64,000 nt of DNA, taken from positions 5,456,001 to 5,520,000 of the forward strand of contig CM069876.1 in the NCBI GenBank assembly GCA_036172665.1. The letters run 5' to 3'. Both the position numbers and the translations under genes were made by a program. Shown here piece after piece: positions 1 through 10,552 of this stretch. The notes beneath the pieces were generated by a model that worked only from the letters and a program-made list of their open reading frames with translations, was not told the origin of the DNA and ran no database searches. Numbering within the stretch: position 1 is the first letter of the stretch; every line of letters starts with the position of its first letter. This stretch comes from Prosopocoilus inquinatus (lineage: Eukaryota; Arthropoda; Insecta; Coleoptera; Lucanidae).

Positions 1-134
1 CTCCTAATGAGTCCCCCATGCAGTGGGAATGTCGAGCTACGTTTCTGCTGAAGAAGCCCCAAGCAGAGCTGAAACAGCTGTCCAGAGGCTGCTCGAGGTT
101 CTCACTGCAATCAAAAACGATTTGTACAAAATTT
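1..134 (+). mobile_element. HHR-bearing short retroelement, copy A (left end outside window)
   Basis: Member of the short repeat family that recurs at 16.3, 17.0, 33.7, 43.7, 45.1 and 56.6 kb. It opens with a segment (ctcctaatgagtcccccatg) also found in the 33.9-kb copy, then jumps to the CAGTGGGAATGTCGAGC arm that forms helix I of a hammerhead ribozyme. The tail GCAATCAAAAACGATTTG is the family's usual 3' end. The jump inside the unit looks like an internal deletion or template switch. The left boundary is not visible. Confidence 0.7.
31..105 (+). ncRNA. Hammerhead ribozyme A, type I
   Basis: The core reads CTGAAGA at 48-54, helix II AGCCC...GAGCT (one C-A mismatch), and GAAA at 71-74. It is followed by the self-complementary helix III CAGCTG and T-C, so cleavage is predicted after C82 (GTC). 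Helix I pairs TTCTG with CAGAG next to the core. TCGAGC (32-37) pairs with GCTCGA further out. A three-base-pair palindromic helix III without a loop is the form expected to act as a dimer, as described for Penelope-like and animal retrozyme hammerheads. Activity is inferred, not shown. Confidence 0.75.
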
Positions 135-883
135 TTCTAAATTCTATTTACAGTTTTTATGTTATTTATATTTACATACCACCAAATGTTGCCCTTCCTG
201 AATTTGAATAATTTTTTGATTTATTGCTATCTTACGAATTTTTATTTAAGAGTAAAGTTCTTGTATTAGGCGATTTCAATGCAGCCACTTTCGGAAGAGA
301 ATCTCCCTGTGCTAAATCTAAAATATTATCCACTTACGGGAGCATAACCGGTTTTGAACAATACAACTTCATAAGAAATGTAAGTGGCAATTTATTAGAT
401 TTAAAATTTAGGAATGTAAATTGTTTAGTTATTGAGGATAAACATCCTTTACTCTCAGTTGACTCTTTTCACCCGCCATTACTAGTTTACTTAAACTTAA
501 ACAAGCCGAAGACTATTAACCTTAATCCGAAAAGTAACTATAAACAATATAATTTTAAAAAGGCTAATTACATATTGTTGTATGATCAGCTACTTAATGT
601 TGACTGGAGTTTTCTGAATTGTTATTCTAATGTCGAATCGGTTTGTTCAAGTTTCTATGATAAGTTGGAATCAATTTTCAAATTGTGCGTCCCTGCTAAA
701 ACTCAGAAAACAGTTTCATGTAAATATCCTTTTTGGTTTACACAGGATATTATTAAAAATATTCGTCTAAAAAATAAATTGCATAAATATTATAAAAAAT
801 ATAATTCACAATACTACTATATCAAATTTCAGCATTCCAGAAAGCTTACTGCTAAAAAAATTCGTACGGCTTACCATAAATAA
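135..883 (+). pseudogene. LINE apurinic-like endonuclease domain (fragment)
   Basis: The fragment begins with YIPPN near position 175, then an in-frame TAA at 209-211, then VLVLGDFNAATFG (about 250-290), the GDFN motif of EEP-family endonucleases. SFHPPL matches the usual SDH-type C-terminal motif only weakly. This domain nicks the target DNA for priming. The catalytic N-terminal part (N and E motifs) is missing. The frame ends at a stop at 881-883, after which the sequence continues in another frame. Confidence 0.75.
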
Positions 884-889
884 TTACAT

Positions 890-2552
890 AAAAAATGTTG
901 AGTTACGTCTGAATGAAGACCCGTTTCAGTTTTGGTCGCATGTTCAACGTAAGCGTAATCTTTCACGAATTCCTGGATATGTTCAATATAACAATGCTGA
1001 GTATAATAACCCGGAAACAATTGTAAATGCATTCATTGATTACTTCTCAAGCACTTATATTGAGTCTGAAGAATCTAACTTGTCAAATGATTTCTTACTA
1101 GATACTGTAAATTCACAATGTATAAATGTTCATCAAATTGGGGAAGATGATGTTATTAGAGCGTGCAAAAAATTTAAAAATAAAATGACTTGCGGATTCG
1201 ATGGCATACCAAGTTTCCTAGTGAAAGATTGCGCTCACGTTCTAGCTAAACCACTGTCTGTAATTTTTAATTTGATGTTTTCTTCTTCATCTATGCCAGT
1301 CATTTGGAAAATATCAAAATTATGTCCTGTCTTGAAAACTGGTGATGCAACGAATGTGTCAAATTATAGGCCAATTTCTATCTTATGCAATTTTGCAAAA
1401 GTGTTTGAAATAATTCTTTACAATATTATCTATAATCAGGTGAAACCCTTCATTTCACAGCATGGTTTTTTTAAAGGACGTTCAACAATATCAAATTTAT
1501 GTACATTCACTCAATATATTTCTGAAATAATAGATAATTTAGGACAAGTCGACGTTATATACACAGATATTAGCAAAGCGTTTGATTAAATCGATCATTT
1601 CATTTTACTGAAAAACTTGATGCAGTTGGTTTCAGCTATTCCCTGCTGCTACTATTTGAGAATTACTTATTGGGCAGACGTCAGTACGTAGAAGTAAGTA
1701 GTTGTAGGTCACGCTTAATGAGAGTTACATCTGGAGTACCGCAAGGGTCCTTTAGTTTTTCTAATATTTATTAACGATTTATCTAAATGCATAGAAAGTA
1801 ACAATTTACTATTTGCAGACGATTTAAAAATCTATAATAGAATTGACAGACACACAGATTGCTTAGACCTACAATTTGCGTTAGAATTGGTCAAAATTTG
1901 GTGTACTAAGAATAATTTGAAACTGAATGTAAACAAATATAAATCGTTAACCTTCCGCAGAAAAGTTAATCCCATTATATATCATTATAAACTTGATAAT
2001 ACAGTTTTGCTACGTGTTGATCATACAAAAGACCTGGGAGTCAAATTTGATTCTGCTTTCAACTTCTCTAATTATATTGATAACATGGTACAGTCTGCGT
2101 TAAAAATGTTGGGTTTCGTCATCAGAAATAGTAGAGATTTTGTTAACGTGCAAACTATGATTAATTTATACTATGTATTTGTAAGGCCTAAATTAGAATA
2201 TGGTGCTTTGATGTGGTATCCTGTTTATAATTATTACGTAGAATTAATTGAAAGTGTGCAGCGTAAATTCTTAAAATACCTAGCATTTAGAGCAGATAAT
2301 TTCTACCCAGTTCGTGGAATCGATAACCAATTATTGTTAGACAGATTCAACTTTAGGTCGTTATACACTCGCCGTATAGTTATATCTATATCTTTTCTGT
2401 TTAATTTAATTAATAATCGCATTGATTATCCTGCCTTAGTGCAAACATTAAATTTTCTTGTTCCTAGATGTGAATCTCGTTATGATAGAACTTTTTACTT
2501 AACTCATTACCGTACGAATATTATAAAAAAATCCCCTATTTTTGTAATGTGA
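890..2552 (+). pseudogene. LINE reverse transcriptase (broken)
   Basis: The domain resumes with NEDPFQFWSHVQRKR near 910 and runs through NYRPISIL (about 1360) and YTDISKAFD (about 1560-1587), ending at an in-frame TAA. A frameshifted stretch then gives a GVPQGS-like motif (about 1733-1750) and FADDLKIY (about 1815), the catalytic site with both aspartates. From 1887 to 2552 the C-terminal domain is open (LYYVFVRPKLEYGALMWYP). At least two frame breaks separate the parts. The catalytic motifs survive, but no single protein can be made. Confidence 0.85.
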
Positions 2553-2859
2553 TGCAGATACTGTGATATTCACAATATGCATTTACATATTTTACAATTA
2601 ATACTATAGTTTCTTGGTACAAATTCTGTTTTATCTTACAAAATATTTCTGTAGTTTATTGTTATACAAAGTAATGTAGTTATAGAGATATGCGAAACTT
2701 AATTTTTATATTTAGTATTAGTGTTAATTACTCAGTATCTTTTGTCGGATTATAATTTTGTGTTGTTTATTATTTACTATTATTACTGATTTGTTTGTCC
2801 TGTCTGGTATATTTTGTACTGTTGGACAATAAAACTTATTATTATTATTATTATATGTT

Positions 2860-4259
2860 AGTTTAGCACTCAATATTGCAGAAATTTTAGAAATCAGATC
2901 CAGTTTTCTCATCTGTTTTTCGAAAATCATTAATTGGAACAAATTTAAATAATCAATTGGCCTTAATTGCCTTTAAATGTTTAAATTGTTCATTCTGCTT
3001 TTTTAGCTTTAATATTTTTAAATAATTTTTTTTTTAAACTTTAAGCGTACAGTATTCAAAAATTGAAAAATGCACTCAACACTCTGCAAAGCTATCATTC
3101 GATAATGAAACGTTGAGTGCCTTTTCCAATTTGAACACCGTCTGCTTAAAGTTTACAAACTTTTTATTTACAATTTTCGTTCTACAAGATTCGACTTCAT
3201 TTTTAATATTTTTGCTTGTAATTTGCGATTTTTGGTTCTCAATTTTGTGTTAATCTAGCCTTCAGCTTTCACTCATGTCATTTTTACTTTAGTTTTCAAA
3301 ATTTGTTACTATTTTACAATTTACCATTCCTTTAGGAATTTTTACTTGTCATGTAGGTTGGCATTATGCCTTACTTTATGTTGTCATTTTGTTATTTTCT
3401 GGCTATCTGATTGGCTAGCACCTGGCTAGTTGCTTAGTTTCAGTGTTGCCAACTTAGAGAAAAAGTCGTTAAATCTAGGGCTAAAGCAGGAACGTAAGTA
3501 CACGAATGTTGTAAAAGGTTACAGTGAAGGTTTCGGTTTTAATTTGAAGCTAATTTGTGTTAAGGTTTCAATGAGTTGAAATTATCTGAAAAGAATTGGA
3601 ATTATATTTGCCTTTATAAATTAATCTGTGAACATTTAAACATAGCATTATTTCTAAACCGTAGGTACTTTTTCATACCTCAAACTTTAGACTCAAAAGA
3701 GACTTAAATATTCATCCGCGCCGTCGAGAAAGTGCGAATTTTTAACCCATCAGTCAGAATTCAAATTATTTAAAATCTGCATAAAACCTATTATTATATA
3801 AATCCGGAAATATTTGCATGTCTGTACATGAACATATTAGAAGCTTATTCAGTCAAAAAGAAATCAAATCTCTGAAATATCGTTTCTCTTAAAGGGGGGT
3901 ATCTGTTTAAAGGGAGTATTAACAAATCGTACTTTAAAAGAAACAATATTATAGACCTGCTCTTATTCCAACAATAACATCTGTTGTATGAGGAGTAGAT
4001 TTTACAGTCCACAATAAAATTGTACCATTCCTTAGAATTTAAGTTTGCTTGTAAACAATAATCGGCGCCCCTCTTCCAAAATTGCACATGTGATTTTAGA
4101 ATTAGGCAGTATTGCCAACCGTGGCGATTTATCGCCACGTGGACTACACTTGGTAACCGTTTGGCTAACATTTTTTTTTTTTTAATAAAATGGCAAGTGA
4201 CCAGCAAAATAGGCGAATTAATTTTTATTTGGTTGTCAGAGACAATTCTAAAGTACAGT
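2860..4259. other. AT-rich non-coding stretch
   Basis: I recognise no gene here. It holds one imperfect palindrome (3036-3154, listed separately) and a short perfect hairpin at 4120-4139 (CGTGGCGAT, two-base loop, ATCGCCACG). The open frame at 3845-4207 on the minus strand has no recognisable domain and I treat it as chance. Confidence 0.5.
3036..3154. repeat. Small palindromic element (MITE-like)
   Basis: AAACTTTAAGC at the left mirrors GCTTAAAGTTT at the right. The arms also pair over GTATTCAAAAATTG / CAATTTGAACAC and CACTCAAC / GTTGAGTG. The spacer is about 30 bp. No clear target-site duplication is visible. Confidence 0.55.
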
Positions 4260-5160
4260 AAAATTAAGTTTATGGCATTTAACGAATTTTTTTAGTTTTT
4301 TTAAATTATTTTAATTTTTACTTGGGCTGAACAAAACAAGATTGGATTATGTTGACGTTGAAATTTGTTGAGCTTGATTTTATTTTTCTTTTAACAATTT
4401 TTGTACTTTTAATTTTTAACTTAGGGTAGGTAGGTTTGAGAGAAGTTAGGTTGGATTTATTTTGACGTTAGTTAAACTTCATAAATAATTGATTATTAAT
4501 ATTTTTTAAATCTTTACTTTTAGTTTTTCCAGTAATTTTTGGCTTTTACATATGTTAGATAAAGTTTGGTTGATGTCAGTTAGATTGGATAGACCTTAAA
4601 ATTTGTTTAACTTAACTTTAATCCCTGTATAAATTTCAACATTTTTTTAACTTTTTTTAAGTATGATTTATTTTTTTTTACTTGTGTAGAATGGAGTGCA
4701 ATATGATATAATAAGTTGGGAAAGTTCAGCTGACCTTAAGATTTGCCGAGGATCATTTTAATTTCTATTAAATTTTTTACTTGGATTGGAATTAGGTTGG
4801 GTTGACGTCGACATATCTCTTCCATTTAATTTTTAACATCAATTTTTTCACTGATTTTTGATTTTAATTTTTTTGCTTAGGTTGAATAGAATGGAGTTCA
4901 GTTGTTGGGTCGACTTTGGTTGACCTTAACAATGGTCGAACCTCGCTCAGATCGTTTTCGTTCAATTTTTTTTAGTTTTTGCATTTTAAATTGTTTGCTT
5001 CAATTCAATACAGTTAGGTTGAGTTGAGTTGGGTTAACCTTGGGATTTGTTGAACTTCATTTTAACATTTCTATAATTTTAATTTCTTTTCCTTAATATT
5101 TTACTTGCGTTGAATGGGGTTAGGTCGGGTTCAGTTGGATTACATGGACATTAAATATCC
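4260..5160. repeat. Degenerate tandem repeat, unit roughly 110-140 bp
   Basis: A block of the form T/GGTTGACCTT, AAATTTGTTGAACTTCATTTTA, T-rich run, ACTTGGGTTGAATGG returns about seven times (near 4350, 4460, 4590, 4730, 4810, 4920 and 5030). Units have drifted in length and sequence. The ending is near the TACATGGACATTAAA at 5145. The function is unknown. Confidence 0.55.
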
Positions 5161-5559
5161 GCAAATCCGGATCAACCAGTGCAATTATTAGTTTGGACTA
5201 AAGAGGTCACAACTACAATACTACATGCCCAATTTATTACAATAAAGAAATAAATAAAAATATCAATTACGGATCTGTTGCGAAAATTAGTTTATCTATT
5301 TTATTATTTTTTTAATTTATTTAGTATTTTTATGTTCTTTTTAATACAAAGAATATAAACATCTTTCCTTATCGCAAGGAGGGGCTGGGGGAACAAACCA
5401 ACCCAAAGGGCCGGTCTCACCTGGAATCCCACAACACAATTATTAAGGCCGCCTCTGATGTGTAAAGAAACGATATCGAAATTAACCCAGAAGTTAATAA
5501 AGATTTCGATTTCGATTAGGGTTACTTCAGGCATATTTTTTTTTATTTATTTTTTTACG

Positions 5560-6290
5560 GTAGCGGCTGAAAGGGAAAAATTGTAAAAACTCTAGGGAAT
5601 TTTTCAATTTCTTGGAAACAACAGAAAAAAGGTAAACAATAAGAAACAAAAAAAAAAAACAAGAACACCCAGAAACACGATCAAAGTGGAAAAATTAAAA
5701 TTTCCAAAAAAATATAAAAAAATATTTCCCAAAAATTGGAAGCAATTAAAGTGACCATAACAAGAAAAAACAAATGGCGATCGTGCATATAAAACAAAAG
5801 AACTCGAAACCAAGCGTAGATTAAAAATTAAAAAAAAAGGACCTACTCCTAATAAGGAACCTTCAAAACTAAAACTACTAATAATTAGAACTTCACAATA
5901 ATCAACAAACAAAAACAAATTTCTGTCAGGATACTTATTTACGAAATGAAAAATGCCGAAGGTAGCAGGATAAAACAAATGACGAGTAATTATTCGAGAA
6001 AACTAAGTGAAAAAAAATCTAAAAAATGCAAATTTCGCCACGGAAAACCACAAAGAAATGCAAAAGGAAACGATATAATTTCAGGAGATAAACAAAAAAG
6101 AAAAGAAACACAAATTATTAATTCAAACCGACGCCGATGCCCTCTTTTAAACAATAACGTCAACAGCACCAAAACAATTCAAAAAGTGACAAAAATATTT
6201 AAACAAATGACGATCGCAAGAAAAAATCAAAAAGAGGCGGAAATGGTTGAGGACGAATTTCAAACTTAAAAACAATAATTCATAAACAAG
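5560..6290 (+). repeat. A-rich dispersed repeat
   Basis: Purine-rich sequence on this strand with words such as AAAAATCAAAAAGAGGCGGAAA. The same sequence appears reversed at about 31.1-31.5 kb (TTTCCGTCTCTTTTTGATTT), and relatives occur near 55.5 kb and 63.6 kb. The flank near 6440 (CTCGGGATAATACGATTTG) is also mirrored at about 31235. Open frames inside encode only Lys/Asn-rich low-complexity peptides, so I do not call a gene. Confidence 0.5.
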
Positions 6291-6299
6291 TGACCATTG

Positions 6300-7354
6300 C
6301 ATTACATTCAAAAAACAAAACTGCAAATACTTTCAAAAATCTAATCAAAGCGTTATTATCTTTTTCTAGTTTATTTCTAGTCAATAATAATTTTTTATTT
6401 CAGTTGTTTCTTTTTCATATTATTATTATTAAGTGTCATCTCGGGATAATACGATTTGTAATGTCAAAACCGATTTTTTTTTTTTTTTCTGTAAAGAAAG
6501 TAAAAGTTTCGGAATTTGTTGAGTTGGTAATATTGCTTCCTGCTGATTGCTGCTGCGTGCAAGGTTGGCCAATCCTTGGAGTATTTTCAGCAATAATTAC
6601 AATAACAGGAATCATTAAATGATTCTGTTTTAATAATTTTCTTTCGTTTGTTTCAGCAGTTAATTGCAAAAATTTTTTATAAATTTGCCTGTAATAATTT
6701 CTATTGTTTTATTGTAATCGTGTTTTTAACTTTAACCTTCTATTTAAATTTGACAGAATAATTTAGGAAATTCTAGAAAAATACTGCCTGACAAAAAAGG
6801 AATCTTTGGTGGTGTTGATTGGCAACACTGCTTAGTATAGAAATGGCTGCGGATTCGACTTAATTAGGTTTGTAATTAGTTTTTTCTTCTTTTTAACGAT
6901 AATTTCATAAATATTTATAATTTTACAGTTTTGATAATGTAAATTGTTCCGAAACATGTCACTGTGTTACTGTGATGACCAACTAATAAACAGATTTGGA
7001 AACTTAACCTACATTTTATAGTGACTTAAGATTTCTTTTCGACGAATTTTTAATCCAAAACTTCGAGTGTTTTAATACATTTGAGTTTCATGATGTAGTC
7101 ATTAAAGCACGTAGTCATTAGAAAAATATTTTTATGGGCTCTTGTAACTACATTTGTTTATATTTACTTATGGGCACTCATTCAACATTTTATTTATAAA
7201 AGACTTATTAAGGCGAACTGCCTTTTTCCGATTTCTATATTAAAAACCTAAAACTGTCCACTATCCAATGATAAGAAGAACTCATTCACATTTATTTCAA
7301 GTATGAAAAAAATGTTCTATTGATAGTATTAAGCAATATAAAAATAAATTGGTT
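6300..7354. other. AT-rich non-coding stretch
   Basis: No recognisable gene, RNA or intact element. It contains T-runs and a GTTGATTGGCAACACTG segment near 6815. Short frames at 6290-6669 overlap on both strands and have no family signature. Confidence 0.4.
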
Positions 7355-7394
7355 GAATTCTTGGCTTCCGGTTGGAACTGCGTGTCTCGAATTT

Positions 7395-7447
7395 CTTCTA
7401 TTGCTTACGTTTCGTTTTTCATTGCAGAAAAACTTCCTCAGAGCTGC
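7395..7447 (-). ncRNA. Hammerhead ribozyme, ACGT helix III type (intact core)
   Basis: On the minus strand: CTGAGGA (7441-7435), then an extra A and helix II GTTTTT/AAAAAC with loop CTGCAATG, then GAAA (7413-7410) and C-G-T-A. The two-base-pair helix III is the palindrome ACGT, and cleavage is predicted after A at 7406. AGC on both sides of the core gives a short helix I. All invariant core bases are present. An extra base before helix II is tolerated in some natural hammerheads. Confidence 0.7.
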
Positions 7448-7515
7448 TGCTGGTCTTGCTTGTGACGAAGTTCCTCTGCAATGAAGAACGAAACGTCGGC
7501 AGGCAGTAGAAGAAA
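7445..7515 (+). pseudogene. Decayed hammerhead ribozyme (partner of the minus-strand copy)
   Basis: GTGACGA at 7462-7468 stands where CTGACGA is expected. The C-to-G change at core position 3 should abolish activity unless compensated. Helix II pairs GTTC with GAAC across CTCTGCAATGAA, then GAAAC (7490-7494) and GTC follow. This is the sister of the intact minus-strand copy 50 bp to the left. Confidence 0.6.
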
Positions 7516-7844
7516 TCCGTTACACGCGGTTTCAATGGGAAACCAAAAATTCAAGCATGGACGACGGTCGCAGAAGTTAAACAAAATCGAACACTTTAGA
7601 AAGTTTAATTTAAGTTAAATTCTTATAGAAACTGTCACCGTGTAGAATTTGTAGTGCAGGTTCTAAATATCACAAAATATGCAAATATATTACTCAAATA
7701 CAAACTGACCTTGAAAAAACAGCGTACGGTAGTCTACATACCGTCAGTCAAGTCAAAACAAAAAGAAGACTTGAATATCTCTATTGTCAAATAAGTTTTT
7801 GTCTACCATCCGTTCTATAAACTTTCGGTATGTTGGTACTCTAC

Positions 7845-8033
7845 CTCTTTGGAGATGTTAATTTTAAACGGCGTTATCGCCGTATTTTCCTCTCGAGGTT
7901 CGCCAGCACCCCACCAAACATCTTCCAAATCCGGGATTGTCGGGACAGTGAAGATACTATTCACTTTGATGCCCACGTAAAGCACAATTACACTGAAAAC
8001 TATTGACAAAATTAAATTGGTGCAGAGGCCCAT
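7845..8033 (-). CDS. First coding exon of a second juvenile hormone epoxide hydrolase
   Basis: Encodes 63 residues from MGLCTNLILSIVFSVIVLYV, an N-terminal membrane anchor. The anchor is followed by the JHEH-type segment PDLEDVWWGAGEPREE and TAITPFKINI, which leads into the epoxide hydrolase N-terminal domain. The exon ends at a good donor (AAAGAG/gtagag, at 7845/7844). Length and phase are identical to exon 1 of the complete JHEH at 34815 (189 nt, phase 0), and about half of the residues are shared, so the two are paralogs. JHEH opens the epoxide of juvenile hormone in microsomal membranes. No second exon can be found between 1 and 7844: either the intron runs beyond the window or the copy is an orphan exon. 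I cannot decide which. Confidence 0.8.
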
Positions 8034-8056
8034 CGCAGCAAGCGGTTTAAAATCTA

Positions 8057-8086
8057 ACTGAGCAGTGTAAATAAGGACATAAATTT
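8057..8086 (-). promoter_or_regulatory. Candidate core promoter of the JHEH paralog
   Basis: On the minus strand an AAATTTATG TATA-like box (8086-8078) lies about 20-25 bp upstream of TCAGT (8061-8057), the arthropod initiator consensus. TCAGT is 24 bp from the ATG. Spacing is plausible, but both motifs are short and could be chance in AT-rich DNA. Confidence 0.3.
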
Positions 8087-8448
8087 AACTAGCGAACCAA
8101 TAGCACTAGCTGACCTTTATGAATAGTAATTTCCAGCTCAATTTTAAAACACCACAGTCATCCACAGGGTCAAGTGATTCGTGATAAGACCAAGAGAAGC
8201 ATGACTAGGTACCTACTTTTCGTGTGTAAAAAAAAAATGTAATTGTGACTGTTAATCGTAAAATCCGGTGAATCCAATTTTCTTATTTCAGAGGAATGTG
8301 GAGCTCCGTCGTTCTGGCAAAAAAATATTTTTCAAATGCTCCTTGTAAAACGCATACGATTTATATGCTGCAAAAGAAGATCAGCACGTGATAATCAGGG
8401 AAAAGAGTTCGGCCCACTTAGTGTTGTATACTATTTACACCGAATGTA

Positions 8449-8559
8449 TAGTCGCGATCATCCTAACCGAGACCGCTGTAAGCTAACTGCGCCCTTATTG
8501 ACGGTGGTAGTAATGGTTACAGACCTGTCAATCGGTCTCAATTAGCTTGATCGCGACTG
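8449..8559. mobile_element. TA-flanked MITE (111 bp)
   Basis: Terminal repeats YAGTCGCGATCA at both ends, each bordered by TA (8447-8448 and 8560-8561). Further pairing of CCGAGACCG with CGGTCTC lies inside. TA duplication and the CAGT-like start suggest a Tc1/mariner-derived non-autonomous element. Confidence 0.65.
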
Positions 8560-10070
8560 TACCACTTACTCCTTCCGCGCCTCCGATGTATTTAAATTGC
8601 TGAGTGGGAGGGGAAGGGAAAGGGTTACTGTGTGAGTGTTCGCACTTCGCAGAAGTTATTCCTACAGCCATATTCAGGTGACGCTTGATACGTGGGCTGC
8701 TGGAAAAGTTTCTGGAAACGGTATGAAAAAACGCATATGAAATTTGGTAAACAGTTTTTCGAAGTATTCGTCTTTCACGTCAATACACTTTTGCATACGC
8801 TCGAACCAATTTCTAAAACACGTTCTCCACTCTAAAGATGGTACTTCAGAAACCGGTGTCCGGAATGTTTCAACCGCTGCTTCAGCCGACGAAAATCGCT
8901 CACCACGCATTTTATTTTTGATATTTGGAAACAAAAAGAAATCATTAGGTGATAACTCAGATGAATATGGACAATGAGTCATTAATTCAACATTTTTGTT
9001 GGACAAAAAATCAACTGTTTGACGGGCTAAGTGAGAGGTGACGTTGTCATGATGGAGAATAATTCATTGATTTCGATTGTTTCTTCTTATTTGATCGATG
9101 ACTTCCGGCAAACAAATTGCGGTATACCAATCAGCATTCACGGTTTTTCGATCCTCTAAAGCCACGGTGGCTACATGTCCAGTTAAACCAAAGAAACAAG
9201 CAATCATTTGCTTCGCAGCACTGCGTGAACGGACAACTTTTGTTGGTTTTGGTTCATTTTGAAATACCCAAACGGTAGATTGTTGTTTAGTTTCTGGCTC
9301 GTACAAATAGATCCACGTTTCGTCACCAGTAACGATGTTATAAACTACATTTTAACGACCTCCATTGAATTTCTTGAGCATTTCTTCGCACCATTTAACA
9401 CGACCCTGTTTTTGCGCTTCTGTGAAATTGTGTGAGATTCAACGACTGCAAAGCTTTCGTACGTTCAAATGATCATGCAAAATCTGGTGTATTGCTTTAA
9501 TGTTAATGCGTAAGGATGCTTGAATCTCACGGTATGTCACATGTCGATCTCGCTCAAGCATTTCACGCACAGCGTCTACATTAGTGTCAACAACAGATGT
9601 TGATGGACGACCTTCACGAAATTCGTCACTGAGAGAGGTACACTAATGCTTAAAAGTTTCGAAATGAAAAGCAATAAAATCGTTCGAATTTGAACCTTAT
9701 TGAAACGAGCCTAATATATTTCGAACCTTAAGGAACAGAGACACTTTCTCCGCACCCCGATGGGAGGGTTGTTTACTTAGGTCCTATTAAACCCCGGCCG
9801 GTGCAGATGTTTATGGTTTGTTGAATTTCGTTGCCAGTATTTGGTTCCGAGTATTTATTCAGGCGACGCGCGGTTGCGAACGCGGACGCGGTGGCGAATT
9901 TGTTTGTTCTCTTTTGCTTTAACTTAAAAATTGAACAAAAAATGTTTTTTTTTTAATTAGGATATTTTATATTGTTAAATAACAGGATTTCAGATCATAT
10001 TATAAAGACATATAAATGTTAAATTGCTATAAAGGATCGACGTTGTTAATTAATCTGAAAAATTATAATT

Positions 10071-10191
10071 GAAGTTTGTTCTTGTCCGATGAAAATAGTA
10101 AGTAGAAAGTTTTTTTAATCTCAAACCGGACAGAAAAATGAAGGGAAACACACTCACCGTTTCGCTATAGATTTATAGCTTCGTCAGGAGT
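10071..10191 (-). mobile_element. Hammerhead retro-insertion in X1 with 14-bp target duplication
   Basis: Flanked by GAAAAATTATAATT at 10057-10070 and 10192-10205. The allelic position in X2 (about 30.2 kb) has this 14-mer once, so X2 is a natural empty site. The insert starts four bases before the hammerhead core and ends with CGGACAAGAACA, which also ends the 62.2-kb hairpin. A long, non-fixed duplication of AT-rich target is a mark of target-primed reverse transcription, not of cut-and-paste. Confidence 0.8.
10145..10191 (-). ncRNA. Hammerhead ribozyme, GCTATA helix II type
   Basis: Minus strand: CTGACGA (10187-10181), extra A, helix II GCTATA/TATAGC with loop AATC, GAAA (10163-10160), then CGGTGAG. 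The expected palindromic ACGT of helix III is mutated to ACGGT, so the cleavage triplet is doubtful. The related copy at 62.2 kb keeps ACGT. Confidence 0.6.
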
Positions 10192-10499
10192 GAAAAATTA
10201 TAATTATACCAAATTTCTGCCTTTATACACTTCTAGTTTGTTTGACTTCACAAAAATTTTATTCGTTTGTAGTTTGTGTATGTTTTTCTGTGGATTCTAA
10301 AATTTTCATTACGAGAAATACATAAATAGATTTTTAGTAAATATGAAATACAGGGTGATTTATTAGCTCACCGACAAGCTTTGCCATACGGAAAGTTCAC
10401 ATAATTTTAAGAAAATATTAACAATTAGGACATATGTTCGATTTTATTTATTTTTAAGTAAATAGAAGACCTCACAATTTTGATTCTAGTTATTTTGTC

Positions 10500-10552
10500 C
10501 CGTTCCTCTGTACAGCTGTTTCAGTCCTATTTGGGGCTTCGTCAGCAGAAGC
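10500..10552 (-). ncRNA. Hammerhead ribozyme inside element X1
   Basis: Minus strand: CTGACGA (10545-10539), AGCCC, loop CAAATA, GGACT, GAAA (10522-10519), palindrome CAGCTG, then T-A, with cleavage predicted after A at 10511. Helix I pairs CTTCTG with CAGAGG. The CAAATA loop matches the helix II loop described for Schistosoma hammerheads, where it makes the activating contact with helix I. One weak pair sits in helix II. Confidence 0.75.

Larger units (their letters stand above)
135..2855 (+). mobile_element. Non-LTR (LINE) retrotransposon, 5'-truncated and decayed
   Basis: The order is endonuclease, reverse transcriptase, C-terminal domain, AT-rich 3' UTR and a (TTA)n tail at about 2836-2855. 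Reading frames are interrupted by stops and frameshifts, so it is dead. A short-unit simple tail is typical of several LINE clades, for example I-like. I place it as I/Jockey-like only by general similarity of the RT C-terminal region. The 5' boundary coincides with the end of the HHR repeat at about 134. Confidence 0.85.
7355..7556. mobile_element. Inverted pair of hammerhead ribozymes (about 200-bp palindrome)
   Basis: The left arm (from GAATTCTTGGCTTCCGG) mirrors the right arm (CCAAAAATTC). Each arm carries one hammerhead, pointing outward on opposite strands. The arms share TTTCTTCTAYTGC and CGAAACGT. Such inverted ribozyme units resemble the inverted pseudo-LTR arrangements known for Penelope-like elements. 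No coding sequence is present. Confidence 0.65.

Noticed and set aside
4260..5160. Insect telomeric TTAGG repeats
   Set aside because: TTAGGTTGGGTT-like words occur, but the unit is over 100 bp and not (TTAGG)n.
5604..6669. Several Lys/Asn- or Phe/Leu-rich frames
   Set aside because: Low-complexity A-rich repeat read in several frames. The same sequence recurs elsewhere in reverse.
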